Shown piece after piece: positions 36,722-61,484 of a DNA stretch of 64,000 nucleotides. The first letter of the stretch is position 1. Each line of letters starts with the position of its first letter. The notes under the pieces were generated by a model that had not been told where the DNA came from, did no database searches, and saw only the letters and a list, made by a program, of their open reading frames with translations. The stretch covers positions 28,729,258-28,793,257 of the forward strand of contig CM052354.1 of assembly GCA_028551475.1 (NCBI GenBank), read 5' to 3'. The position numbers and the translations under genes were made by a program. This DNA is from Casuarina equisetifolia. Lineage: Eukaryota > Streptophyta > Magnoliopsida > Fagales > Casuarinaceae.

Positions 36722-39700
36722 TCATCGAGATGGCCTGGCCAAAGCAAAGCAAGAATCTGGATTTACTGACATCAGCAACTCCATTATGACAAGTCCATTG
36801 GGATGTTGGATCTTGAGACCAGGTTCAATAAAACCTATTCAAGTAAAGTCCAAGAGTGTAAACCATATCAACTCAACAGCAATCCAGGACACAGGGCGGA
36901 ATGACTTAACACATAACAAAAGCAATTAGCACCTACCAGGGGAAAGCCTTCTCCCGCCATATAACTCCTTTGCTAAGGGATTCGCAGCCCAGTGATTAAC
37001 AGCAACCCGGCTCATAGGTTGAAACCCAACTATCTTTCCATCAGTTGACATAACCACCTAAACTTCCACAAAAAGGGATGTATAAGCAGATTACCAGCAA
37101 CATACCCCCAACAGAAAGAAGGCAATTAAAGTTGTTTATGCAAGATAATCAACAAAACAGGATATAATCAGAAACAACATTTTTCAAAAGATTTCAAGTT
37201 AAGGCACTCTAGTGGTACAAGTTTAATAAAAGATTATCCGGCTCAATACTTCACTTTGTGACAGAGGCAAGTGCGCAAGTGCAAGAAACAGAGCATAGAT
37301 ATTGAATCCACCTGATAACTAGCAATATCTTGCACAGAATTTCGCACGTCTGCATCAATTTTATCTAAAGGGGCAGTTGAATTGCCTTCACTGTTGGAAT
37401 CAGCTTCACCAATCATCCTCAGATAAGATGGTAGCTCACCAGTCCAGGCACCAATGCTTGCTTCAGTTTTTATTTCACCGGTCCAACCAAAAGCATCTTT
37501 TATCTTTTTGACAATTGATACACATGACGCTTCCAACTATCCAAATGAAGTTTAACCATCAATAAAAAGGTCGGCCAAACCAAATAGACAAGAAAAGATC
37601 AAATCATTGATAACAACAGTAAAGAAAGGATTGAACCAGTGACAATAGTAGTAAAGCAACGTGTGGTCTTTTCAGTGGATAAATACCTTCCTACCATCCA
37701 CAGAAAGGTTCAGTGCCCAGTCAACTTCAGATGACGGAAGAGAACTATTTTCAGCACGATGCCTTCCAGTTTTACTTAGACGAGGCAGACCAAGTTGCGT
37801 TAGAGCAGCGATAATAACCAGAAAAACTCCAGTCGCAAGGCTTACAGATAGTATTTTTAACAATGAAGAGCTCCTCTGCAAGTTATGGAACCATTTAGCT
37901 TATGCTAATGAACACAACTCAACTGAAATCAAATATTCTGAGATCAAGCAAAAACTTAGTCCTTAACAAGGTAACTAACAATTGCAGACACCCAGCTGAC
38001 CCTAATTTCTTTCCCTTGAATGCAAACCAAAAAATAAAAAGTAAAAAATAATTATTGTAAACAGTTGCTTGACAGATGATTAAGAAAAGGTCAAATTATT
38101 AGGTGAAGTGCACACTCGTGTGTGCTTGAACAACTTCCCACAATCACAAATTCAAGCACACTAGTCTTTTCTTCTCTTAACTTATTCTTTGGTGAAATTT
38201 AAATTAATCATTAAGGTTTAACAAAATTAAAAATTTCATGCATCTGTTTCTAGTCTCAAAAATTAGCTCCTTACAATATTCGTGTTCTTGGTCTTTCTGT
38301 CCAAAGACTTGAAAAGTTACACCACGTAATCAGTTTTCACACACAAGGGTCAGCAAGTTGTCCGCTTATCTAGCAGCAATATCACCCTCATGTCAAAAAT
38401 AGAAATAATTTTTTTATCTTGTTCTCAAAGAAAGGCAAAATAAAAAATCAAAGAAAAAATAAGAGGCAGCATCAAAAGACGAAGAAGAGGATAAGAGAAG
38501 TAGCCAAAAGAAACCAAAGCTGCATCTTCATCCTTCTCGTTTCTCTCCTTTTTTCTTTTCTTTTTCTTTTTTTCGATTCTTACTTTCAAGAACATAGTAG
38601 AAATTAGGTTTTTTATCTTCAACATGGTGGATGACATGGCATCTAGAAGGCTGAAACTTGATTAGGTGGCATAATGCTCGTTGAATTTTTAGATGGAAAG
38701 GAAACAGAGTATTGATTTTAAAAAAGTGCATATCTTAAGAAGTTAATTGTTAAATTATAGAGGTATGCACAAATCATAATCATATAAAGCCCTAGGGACT
38801 AGATGTATTCCTTTTTTCCTAAATCTCAAAATATTCAGAACATTAATCACATTCTTATTTCTAAAATTCTTTTTCTCATTGCTAGAGGCAAGGAAAATCC
38901 TTTCTCCTATGAAAAAGCAAAACATGTACACCAAAGGCTCCAATTGTTAACTTTAACCAAGTGGCAACATGAAAGAACTATTTGAGAGAGTACCTTTTTG
39001 TTAGATAAGTTCGCAAAACTTGCAACCATTCCACATGATAGCTGTTTATTGGGCAGTGAGTATGTATCTTCAAAGAACATATCTAAAGTGTCTGCTAATC
39101 CAACCTGCCAATGTATAGGCCAGAGTCAAAACCCAAATGGAATTGATGCTATAGAAAAATCAAATTGAGTTTACAACGAGCTTGCTGGAGTTAAAGCAAA
39201 AAATAAAAAGCATACTACAACTGTGGCTTCACTACACTTAAAACTTCTATGATTAGAAAAAAAAATGTTCACTCATTCCCTTTTTTTTTGTGTATGTGTG
39301 TGTTGGGGGGAGGGGATGAAATTTTGAGAAGGCTGAAGCAGGACGGGGATAGTTTCGTGGAGAAGCGGGGTCATTCATCATGTACATGAGAATCACTTCA
39401 TCAAAAATTAAAATATATTGAGACAAAGACCTCAAGTCGTACATGGGCACATAAAAAGGTAAGAAATGCGAATATCCTTAACAGTAGGAGAAAATTATTA
39501 TTAAAGCCCTGAAATCCAAATAAGTAAATGGGGAAAAACGAAAAAAAAGAAGAAGAAGAAGAAGAAGAAGAAGACTTACCATTTGGGAGTGTGTAAGAAG
39601 TACTTCCCACCGATTCAGTGCAGAATTTTTCCAGCCCTTGAATTTAATATTTCGAAGTCTATCAGTGTCAATTTGTAGCTTATATGCCGGAACATACTCA

Positions 39701-41489
39701 CTTGTCCAGGCACTGAACTCTTGGCCTCCAACCTTTCCCAATTTACTGTGTCCAGATAAGATCCACCAGTGGCGCTTTGATTTGGTGTACTTGGACTTGA
39801 AGCTTTCCTTTGTTGAATTAAAATTATCAAGCAAAGCCTTGGCATTTTCAACTATCTCATCCTCAAATAAATTGTATATGATGACCGAAGAATCTTTTGA
39901 TGCACTCCTTTTGGGTTTCCGGAACCACTTGAAAAAATTAATTGTAGCATTGCCCAATATATTATCAAGGAAATGCTGCTCAGTGCTTTGAAGAACACAC
40001 ATGCAAACAGCTTCTGCAACTACAGAGATAACCCTTTCATCTGATGAGGTGAGGCTAAAAGATTCAGGAACCTGCTGATACGAAAGGCATAAGAGAACTG
40101 AATCAATCAGTATCAATGTGGAACCTGCAGCACAAAGTATCAAATTTATTTAAAAGTGATGCAGATGCCAAAATATAAGAGCTCAATACTTATGGAAGCA
40201 TGACAAACCTCTCTCGGATTTTCAAGATCCTCCATGTTTCTTTCTGAGCCAGGTTTAAAAACAACAAGCTCAAAGTTCCAAAGGTGCTGCAAAACCACTT
40301 GCCTAAATGTAATGGAAAGTATATTCCTAGATGGAGTGCTTGTCAGCATATCTTCTGGGATAGACCTCCGGAGCTTTTTGGCTTTTTCTTTTACTCTCTG
40401 AGCTGGCAAAAACTGTTAGGGAAAGCAATAAGATAACTTTAGTCAACAATTCAACAAAAGATCCCAAGTAGAGACTCATCATCTTGAGATTAACGATGCC
40501 CAAATAATTAAGACACAGAATCCACCCTCGCAGAAGTGACCTGACACCATGTCACTGATTTAGTTTAAAGGCCTGCATTCGGATTGTCATCAAGAAATAA
40601 GAAACAAGATAGATTTAAACCAACTAGTCAAACTCCCATTCAGAGAGGAATAGCAGGCAGTCTCTGGTACAACCCACAAAAATTGCAAGGACAGAGAACG
40701 GTGAGTTAATCGTAGGAATGTAGCATATGCATCTAAAAACAGTATCCAGTGTTTATTTAACTTTAATACAGCTACCATCGTGCCCTATTAGTAGAAGTTC
40801 CTTTTAACATTAAGAAACCACCAAATTGCAAAATCATCTAAACGTAATGGCCTCTGACCTCTCATTCAATCGCAATGGAAGTCTGTCGTGATTTACCTAT
40901 GTGTAGGACAACATGCGACCCCGGTGGATGAATTCTCAGAAGGCCAGCTGAATTTTACATATTCAACACAGCCATGCGCGTTGAGAATTCTATATTTTTA
41001 ACTTTTTCAAGGGCAGTAAATTCTTGGTAAGCTGAAAAGGCCAGTAACTACATTCTGAAATTCCAATCGCATTTGAAAGAAGGGCATAGAAATGGAACTT
41101 ACCAACCGAGTAGAGACGGTGCTGCGCTGGTCCGAGGGGCCAGGAAAGACAGTCTCGACGACCATAGCGGGCAGGCCGGACTCGATGTGCTCCGCGGCGG
41201 CTTCCCCACCATCGGCCGCTGCCGCGGTCAAGGCCTGCTCGTGGTCGACGGCCCCGTACAGAACCAGCCGACCCAAGTTGGTCTCGTAGGTCCTCACGCA
41301 CGGCAGTGCCTTATCGTCGGACTCCAATACCGCTTGGAGGAGCTCTTGCTCGGGAGACACGCATGAGAGGACCGGAATGGAATTTCTGAGACTCCTCCGG
41401 GGCAGTTTGGGAGTGAAATCTAGAGGTCTCGAACGGGAGTGGAAAGGAAGGACAGGTTTAAGGTAGGAGAAGGACTGAAGGACCGGCAT
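36722..41489 (-). CDS. Conserved plant protein of unknown function, probably plastid
   Basis: Eight coding exons: 41103-41489, 40209-40412, 39580-40071, 38994-39104, 37687-37875, 37312-37536, 36937-37057 and 36722-36834. All are GT-AG and in phase, giving 613 residues. I recognise the pattern as a protein conserved across land plants but cannot give it a function. The N-terminus (about 40 residues, rich in Ser, Arg and Pro, few acids) looks like a plastid transit peptide. The helical core begins SPEQELLQAVLESDDKALP (45-63). One hydrophobic segment (about 403-427, LLKILSVSLATGVFLV) suggests a single membrane span. The C-terminal part holds ASIGAWTGELPSYLR, GKIVGFQP and a terminal MELLMSVNPDSCFALARPSR. 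The third exon is followed by a GAA/CTT repeat right at its donor (39549-39574). It lies between two reductases, and pieces of it were duplicated to 23783 and 49249. Confidence 0.85.
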
Positions 41490-42337
41490 CGGAGGTTTGG
41501 GGCTTTCAGGACCGGAAGGAGATGGAGTGCCGTGGGGTTTATGCTGCTACAAAAGCCTAACTCTTGGTTGCTACGGTGCCGTTTTACTTGTTAGATATTG
41601 CTAAAGAATATATTAAAAATTTTGTTGATAAAATCATAAGTTCCATGAATTCCTAAGTCAACTTTTGGAATAAATATTGAGCTTATTAATATCTTATCAA
41701 TACATGGTAATTAGATGATAATTATAATAATCATATGACTAGAGATAAAAGAATATGAGTGTTAAAATTTCTAAAGCTCAAATATAAAATGAAAGAATTT
41801 TTCCATGCAATAACACAATCTTTACAAAATTACAAAAAAAACAAAGAAGGATGAATCTTGGCTATGGCATAAAAGGGTGGTGCCTTCAACTTCCACGAGT
41901 AAAGAGCTTTTCATTAATAGATGGCCAGTAAGGAGGGTGCAAAAGATGTCAATTAGGCAAGCAACATGTAAACCACATTCATCGTCACATGCAACCCAAT
42001 TAAGGAAGTTTTAAAGTTAAGGGTGTGTGCAAACTAATGAGAATAACAAAGTTAAAAGGAAATAAGTATTTTAATTTTATTATAAATTAGTATCATACAA
42101 GAACCATTTGAGTGTAATTCATGAAAGAAAGACTAAAATTATTTTAAATATTCAAAACACCTTAACAATTCGCTGACAAATGTGCTTATTTTGATTGTAA
42201 CACCCAACATATTTACAATCACATGACAAATACTGCACTAATCATTTGACCCCAACCAATCAATATTAGGATATCAATAGAATGAATATGCTTTCATTCC
42301 ACCAATAGCACAAAAAAGGGCAAAAGATACAAATAAA
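41490..42337. other. Promoter side of the unknown gene and 3' flank of reductase B
   Basis: No gene. It is duplicated, with gaps, at 49561-50586: for example tgttgataaaatcataag against tgttgataagataataag, and tcatatgactagagataaa in both. Confidence 0.6.
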
Positions 42338-48767
<6,430 letters not shown>

Positions 48768-49130
48768 TACCACCCTCAACACTCCACTTTCTCTTGAGTC
48801 TCCTTTCCGACTTCTGCAGTAAGTCTTCGGCAAAAGCATTGTTTCTTTAAGCTATCTTCCTCGCTGTTTCCGTCATTTGGACAGATGAGCCCTTCGTTAA
48901 GCGTCTTATTCAAAAACTGCATCGTTGATATCCACATTGGTCTCCTTGAACCACAAAAGAAATCTTGTAAAATGGAAAGCACGCAGAGATAAAAAACGAC
49001 AAACCAGAATCATACTGAGGCAGAGCATCATATACATGCCATTACCTAAGGGTTGGTTGGCACCCTGGCCACTGGTAAAAGTCGAGAACACTGACTTTGG
49101 TTGAAGAAAACGGCTAAGATTTGCAGGATA
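48768..49130 (-). repeat. Promoter side of reductase C with second leader-like module
   Basis: About 48905-49085 matches 27010-27180 (gatatccacattggt, cttgtaaaatggaaagc, catcatatacatgccattacc, ccctggccactggt). This ties reductase flanks to UGT flanks. No gene. Confidence 0.5.
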
Positions 49131-49600
49131 CCATCATTCTCTTCTAGTAGAAATCCTTTTTAACATTAAGAAGCAACCAAGTTGCAATATCATTTAAACG
49201 TAATGGCCTCTGGCCTCTCCCTGAATCGCAATGGAAGTCTTTCTTAATTTATGTGTGTAGCTCAACGTGCGACCCAGATGGATAAATTCGCACAAGGGCA
49301 GCCGTGCCAAGTCGGTCTCCGTAGGTTCTCACGGACCGTAGGGCCTTCTCGTCGGACTCCAGTACCGCTTGGAGGAGCTCTTGCTCGGGGGCCAAGGATG
49401 AGAGGACCGGAAGGGAGTTTCTGAGACTCTTCCGGGGCAGTTTGGCAACGAAATCTAGAGGTCTCGAACGTAAGTCGAAAGGGAGGACAGTTTTGAGGTA
49501 GGAGAAGCACTGAAGGACCGGCATCGGAGGTTTTGGGCTTTCAGGGACGGAAGGGGATGGAATGCCGTGGGGTTTATGCTGATACAAAAGCCTAACTGTC
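49131..49600 (-). pseudogene. Truncated first exon of the unknown gene (second copy)
   Basis: The frame at 49510 downward starts MPVLQCFSYLKTVLPF and stays parallel to the intact first exon through APEQELLQAVLESDEKAL and RTYGDRLG. It then jumps into sequence paralogous to the first intron near 40905-40960 (gtgtag.tcaac.tgcgacc). About 300 bases, the second half of the exon with its donor and the start of the intron, are missing. Intron sequence equivalent to 40790-40905 continues to 49131. The result is a fused frame ending at 49249 with no downstream exons: a non-functional fragment marking the duplicated block. Confidence 0.85.
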
Positions 49601-50586
49601 GATTGCTACGGTGCCGTTTTAGGTGGTAGATATTGGCAAAAAGAATTTAAGTTGGAAAAGAAAGCACGTTAGAAAACCAATTATCTAAAAATTCACGTTT
49701 GTTTTGTATAAGAAAATGAAAGGAGTCCTTCCATTCTCTATTTTTGACCCCATGCATTGTCTACAAAATATTGTATTATAATAATACAATAATTTGACCA
49801 TTATGATAAGCTAAATGTTAAACTGTACAGTAATATAAGAAGTTAAATTATAAGAAATAAATTTTATATTGTTAAAAAATATATTAAGAGTTTTGTTGAT
49901 AAGATAATAAGCTCCACAAACTCTTAAGTTAAATATTGAGCTTATTAATACCTAAATATAGGGTAATTGGATGGTGATTACAATAATCATATGACTAGAG
50001 ATAAATGAATATAAGTGTCAAATTTTCTAAAGCAAGAATGCAAAATTAAAGAATTTTTCCCTCTAATAATAGAATCCCTACAAAATTACAACAAAAATGA
50101 AGGCTAAATCTTAGTTATGGCATAGGAGGGTGGTGCCTTCAACTTCCATGGATTGAGAGCTTTTCATTAACAAAAGATGATGGGAAATCAATTAGCAATA
50201 GATATCCAGTAAGAAGTGTGCAAAAAATGTCAATTAGGCAAGAAGCATGGAAGCCATATTCATGGTTATACTCATGTTTGCAAACTAATGAGAACAACAA
50301 AGTTCAAAGGAAATAAGTGTTATAGTTTTATTACAAATTAGTATCACATAAGGACCACTTGATTATAATTCGAAAAAGAGAATAAAATTGTTTTAAATAT
50401 TCAAAATACTCAAACAATTTGCTGACAAATGTGTTTATTTTTGTTATAGCACCTAGCATATTTACAATCACATGACAAACACTTCACTAATCATTTGACC
50501 CCAATTGATCAATATTAGAATATAAATACAAAGAAGACACTTTTATTCCAAAAACAGCACAAAGCGGGGCAAAAGATACAAACAAA
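49601..50586. other. 3' flank of reductase D
   Basis: Duplicate of 41560-42337. About 230 AT-rich bases at 49640-49865, including the palindrome tattgtattataataatacaata near 49770, have no counterpart at 41600 and are a net insertion here or a deletion there. No gene. Confidence 0.55.
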
Positions 50587-57830
<7,244 letters not shown>

Positions 57831-58013
57831 AGGCGCCACCTGGAAAGCACGGAAGGATTTGTATTTCCTTATATGGCCTCTTGACCAACGGACGAGAAAT
57901 ACTTCATTCAATATCTGCAACCTTTGCAGATACTGAAGGCTCTCTTTCTCTCTCTCTCTCTTTGCGTGAAATCTAGGGTTTCTGCTCCACTCTCGAATCA
58001 GGGTCATCGACAG

Positions 58014-58637
58014 GTTGGTTCTCTCCTCTGTTTGGTCGATTAAGTGTTTGATTGATTGATTGATCGATTGTTTTTTTTCTTTTCTTTTGGAGACCTAGAA
58101 ATCTCGGAAAGTTGGAAGAAAAGAGAAGATAATGATCTAGTTTTAAATTTAGAATTTTTTGAATGGGAATGTAAAATGTTTGTTTGCGCGGTTCGGTTAG
58201 GTTAGTCATCTTTGCTTTTGTGAACGAAATTAGATTTTTTTTGTCTCGATGCAGTTTTTTCGGCTTACGGAGAATTGTGTGTTTTGGAATTTCTTTTTTG
58301 TGATGGATACCGTAAATTTCAGGGCTTTTGTTTAGTTGCAATACTTTTTATCGTCTTCTTACCGGATGATCTTTTGTTTCTTCTCAGAATAGGAACTTGT
58401 TGTTTTTCCAATTGCCTGTGTTAACCCTAGCATATCTGTGGTTCTAAGAAGGATAAAAAGTATTTTTCGAGCTTCAATATGGTTATTCAGTGTTGAATTT
58501 TGTGTTGTTTAAGCGATATTGGTACCGTAAGTGTGAGAAACTTGTCATTACTGATATGCTGTAGATGTTGGAACTTCTTCCAACTATTCTTTTGTAAATG
58601 TTGATCGTGGCTCTGACTTGCTTGTATATTAAGACAG
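58014..58637 (+). promoter_or_regulatory. Probable 5' leader intron of the ELOF1 gene
   Basis: A CT repeat (about 57943-57961) and ctagggtttctgctcc, typical of plant leader sequences, precede a cag|gttggt donor at 58014. An acceptor ttaagacag ends at 58637, 25 bases before the ATG. A T-rich leader intron of about 624 bases fits, but is inferred from sequence alone. Confidence 0.5.
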
Positions 58638-58662
58638 TGATATCCAAGAAAGAATTTGAGAT

Positions 58663-59567
58663 ATGGGGAAGAGGAAGTCAAGGGCAAAGCCACCTCCTAA
58701 GAAGCGGATGGACAAACTTGACACTGTCTTTAGCTGTCCTTTCTGCAATCATGGCACCAGTGTTGAATGCCGCATGTAAGTATCTAAAAGAAATGTTCTT
58801 GTGTATTGTATGAGTTTCATAATGATCCTATTGTAAATATTGAGAGGCACTTAAGCCTAACTATTTTACTTGAAGTCTCGGGAGCTTTTGGACATCAAAG
58901 TCTTATTGGCAGCAAATGCTCTCTGAGAGTTCTTTCCCATATCACATCTATGTGCTTAAGTACGGCAATTATGTTGTGGAAGGTCATGTGAATGACCATT
59001 TTATGAGGTTGATTTCGTGTGTTGGGAGTGGTAGAATATGCAGGATATTACTAAGTTTGATGTTTCTCCGATTGCAGTGATATGAAGAATTTGATTGGTG
59101 AAGCCTCATGCAGAATATGCCAAGAGAACTTCAGTACCACCGTCACAGGTGACTTGTAAAGCCATTTGTGTTCCCACGTATTAGTCATTGAATAGATAAA
59201 ACTTAAAAGAGCATTTTTCCGTGAATGGAAGTTTTAAAAGGGTTTTTTTTTTTTCTTTTCCTTTGATGAACATCAACATGGTGTGAGAGTGATAAAATCA
59301 TAAATTTATTGGGAGGTATAAGGGAATATTTTGATAAGAAGACATGTTTATTACTTATGATCGCAATTGAACTGATTCTTATGCGCTCTCTCTTTTGTGT
59401 GCAGCTTTGACTGAGCCAATAGACATGTAAGTCCTCCCTCCCTCCCTTCCCTCCCCTCTCTCTCTCTCTCTCTCACGCACACACTCACTTGAACATGTGA
59501 ATGCAGATACAGCGAATGGATTGATGAATGCGAGCGGGTTAACAACCTTGAAGATGACGGTGCTTAG
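58663..59567 (+). CDS. ELOF1: Transcription elongation factor 1 homologue (ELOF1/Elf1)
   Basis: Four exons: 58663-58775, 59078-59148, 59405-59426 and 59507-59567, all GT-AG. They total 88 residues, the standard size. It starts [20 protein letters not shown], the basic N-terminal tail that contacts nucleic acid. Four cysteines of a zinc ribbon follow (CPFC and CRIC). The acidic end is [23 protein letters not shown]1 binds elongating RNA polymerase II, helps it through nucleosomes and, in other eukaryotes, supports transcription-coupled repair. The third exon is only 22 bases. Fully conserved and single copy here; a confident assignment. Confidence 0.97.
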
Positions 59568-61484
59568 CATGAAGAACTGATGACCAAGAAAAAGTATTTG
59601 CTGGAATAGCTCTTAACATCTGAGCTAGCGAACTATCTTAGCTGGTGGGAGCAGTGTGCCTCAATTTCTGCAGACATATTGGTAGTCTTAGACAGTATCC
59701 TTATATTGGAATATGTTAGTGTGAGAGAAAATAATCTGTATGCAGTTCAAGTAAACCGTATGAGGAACTTGCCCACCTTAGGCTAGTCAAAGATTAAGAG
59801 TTCCAGTGTATTGTACCGAGATCTGTAAGCTTTATGCGCTGAAGTAATGTGATATGTGATATGTGATATGTGATATGTGATAGTATTTGGGCTACTTTTT
59901 GTTCTCTTCTTTTATTGTTCAACGATAGGCAAATCTTCCTTTTCGAAGTACAATGTATGGAACACACTGATGCCACGCTTTTGAGTTCATACAAATAATT
60001 TCTAATGGGTCCTCTGTAATGGACAGCACGAAGATTTATAGTCAAAACTTATAGCTACGGTAGTTGTATGAAGGGCTACGGAAAAGAACGCTCCCTTTTC
60101 TAGTTTCACCACACTGTGTGTCCTCTGACCCTCTGGCCAAGAGGTAGACCAAGGCCCGGTTTATTCGTCGCCCTTTCTATTCCCTCTTTCTGTTGGAGAT
60201 TCTACCCATCAATCCAGAGTATCAAAGTGGCATCCTCTCTGATAGTCTCAAAAAACAGCGTATGCCTCCCTATTTTGGTGATTAAGCACAATACACGTCA
60301 AGCAACCAAGAGGTGACCCGTGTAATGGGTTCTATTCTCCCACATTGGGTAGATAAGTTGGACAATTTGGTCATATAAAAAAGTTTGGTTATTCTCCTAT
60401 TAAGATTATCTTTTGGATTGGAATCAAGTCTATGATAAGAAATATCAAAACCAAACTGTAGTTTAATCTAGTAATTTTGTAACTATTATCCCCTAGTATT
60501 CGAAGGTAATCTAGATTTAGATAAGAGATAATGAAATGAATTTCAATAATAGAGAATAGAATAGATTTTATTTACTCTCGCATCAAGAAAGTAAGTGAAA
60601 TGATTTACTATATAAGAAAATCTAATTATTTCTTTCGTTGAATTAACTTTTATGGATTGAAACTTAAGCTTATGACACACATCCCATTTAGTCTGACCCT
60701 CGGAAACATTTAAAGAACCTGCAGATTGAGCTATTCTTAACCCAAGAGGCATGAATATACTGGATCGCATTTTTATGTGGTCAATTCTCAATCAATTTTC
60801 TTGTTTTATTAAAACTGTTTAGGCTGGTTCTCACCCTCTCTGTTTATATGGACGCGATCTTCATAGTGTAGGGAGGGTGAAGCTGTGCAAACCCAGATAA
60901 AAAAGTATCTATGGACACTATGTACTGAAACAGAGACGTATATGCAATAAACATTCATCAGCAAATTGTTGAATGAACATTGTTAGATGACAGATGAAAT
61001 ATACACTTCATTATCCAGTAAACAGAAATATTATATACCAGTAACAGAGTACATACTACAGACTCTTTTTCATCCACTTGCCTCTGGCCTACCCATTAGC
61101 AATTTTCGAAACATAGAAGGTTACAGATAGAATAATAGCAACAGTGTGCATCCACCTATTCCAGTTTTGGTGAAAGAAGCTGCTTTCTACGTTCAACATA
61201 TCACAATTAGTAATAAAAATGGACACAGTAAAAACACCCATTTTCTCTGTTCATCTCCATCTTCCAGAAGTTAGATATAAGCTCCACTACCTGGGATAGT
61301 CTAGTACAGCACTTCATGTGAGAATGAGCTATTCACAATTCCCCAACCGGTGAAAAAATGAGCTTAACTTCATGTTATTGAAGATGAAATTGCAAAGACC
61401 AACGAGCCGAGAGGTAAAAGCAAAACCCCATGTAGCTATACTAATGACATCCACCTTATTTAGTATCCATCTGCGCTTCTACAT
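59568..61484. other. Convergent 3' region between ELOF1 and VOZ
   Basis: Holds the two 3' UTRs. An eight-base tandem repeat (unit tgtgatat) lies at about 59848-59882 in the likely ELOF1 3' UTR. A minus-strand frame of 82 codons at 60543-60791 shows no motif I recognise. No gene is called. Confidence 0.5.

Noticed and set aside
39401-39610. Ser-rich frame beside the third exon of the unknown gene
   Set aside because: It is the GAA/CTT repeat at the intron start, directly after a good donor site; not a separate gene.
60543-60791. Minus-strand frame of 82 codons between ELOF1 and VOZ
   Set aside because: Looked protein-like in its middle part, but I could not match it to a family and it has no splice context.
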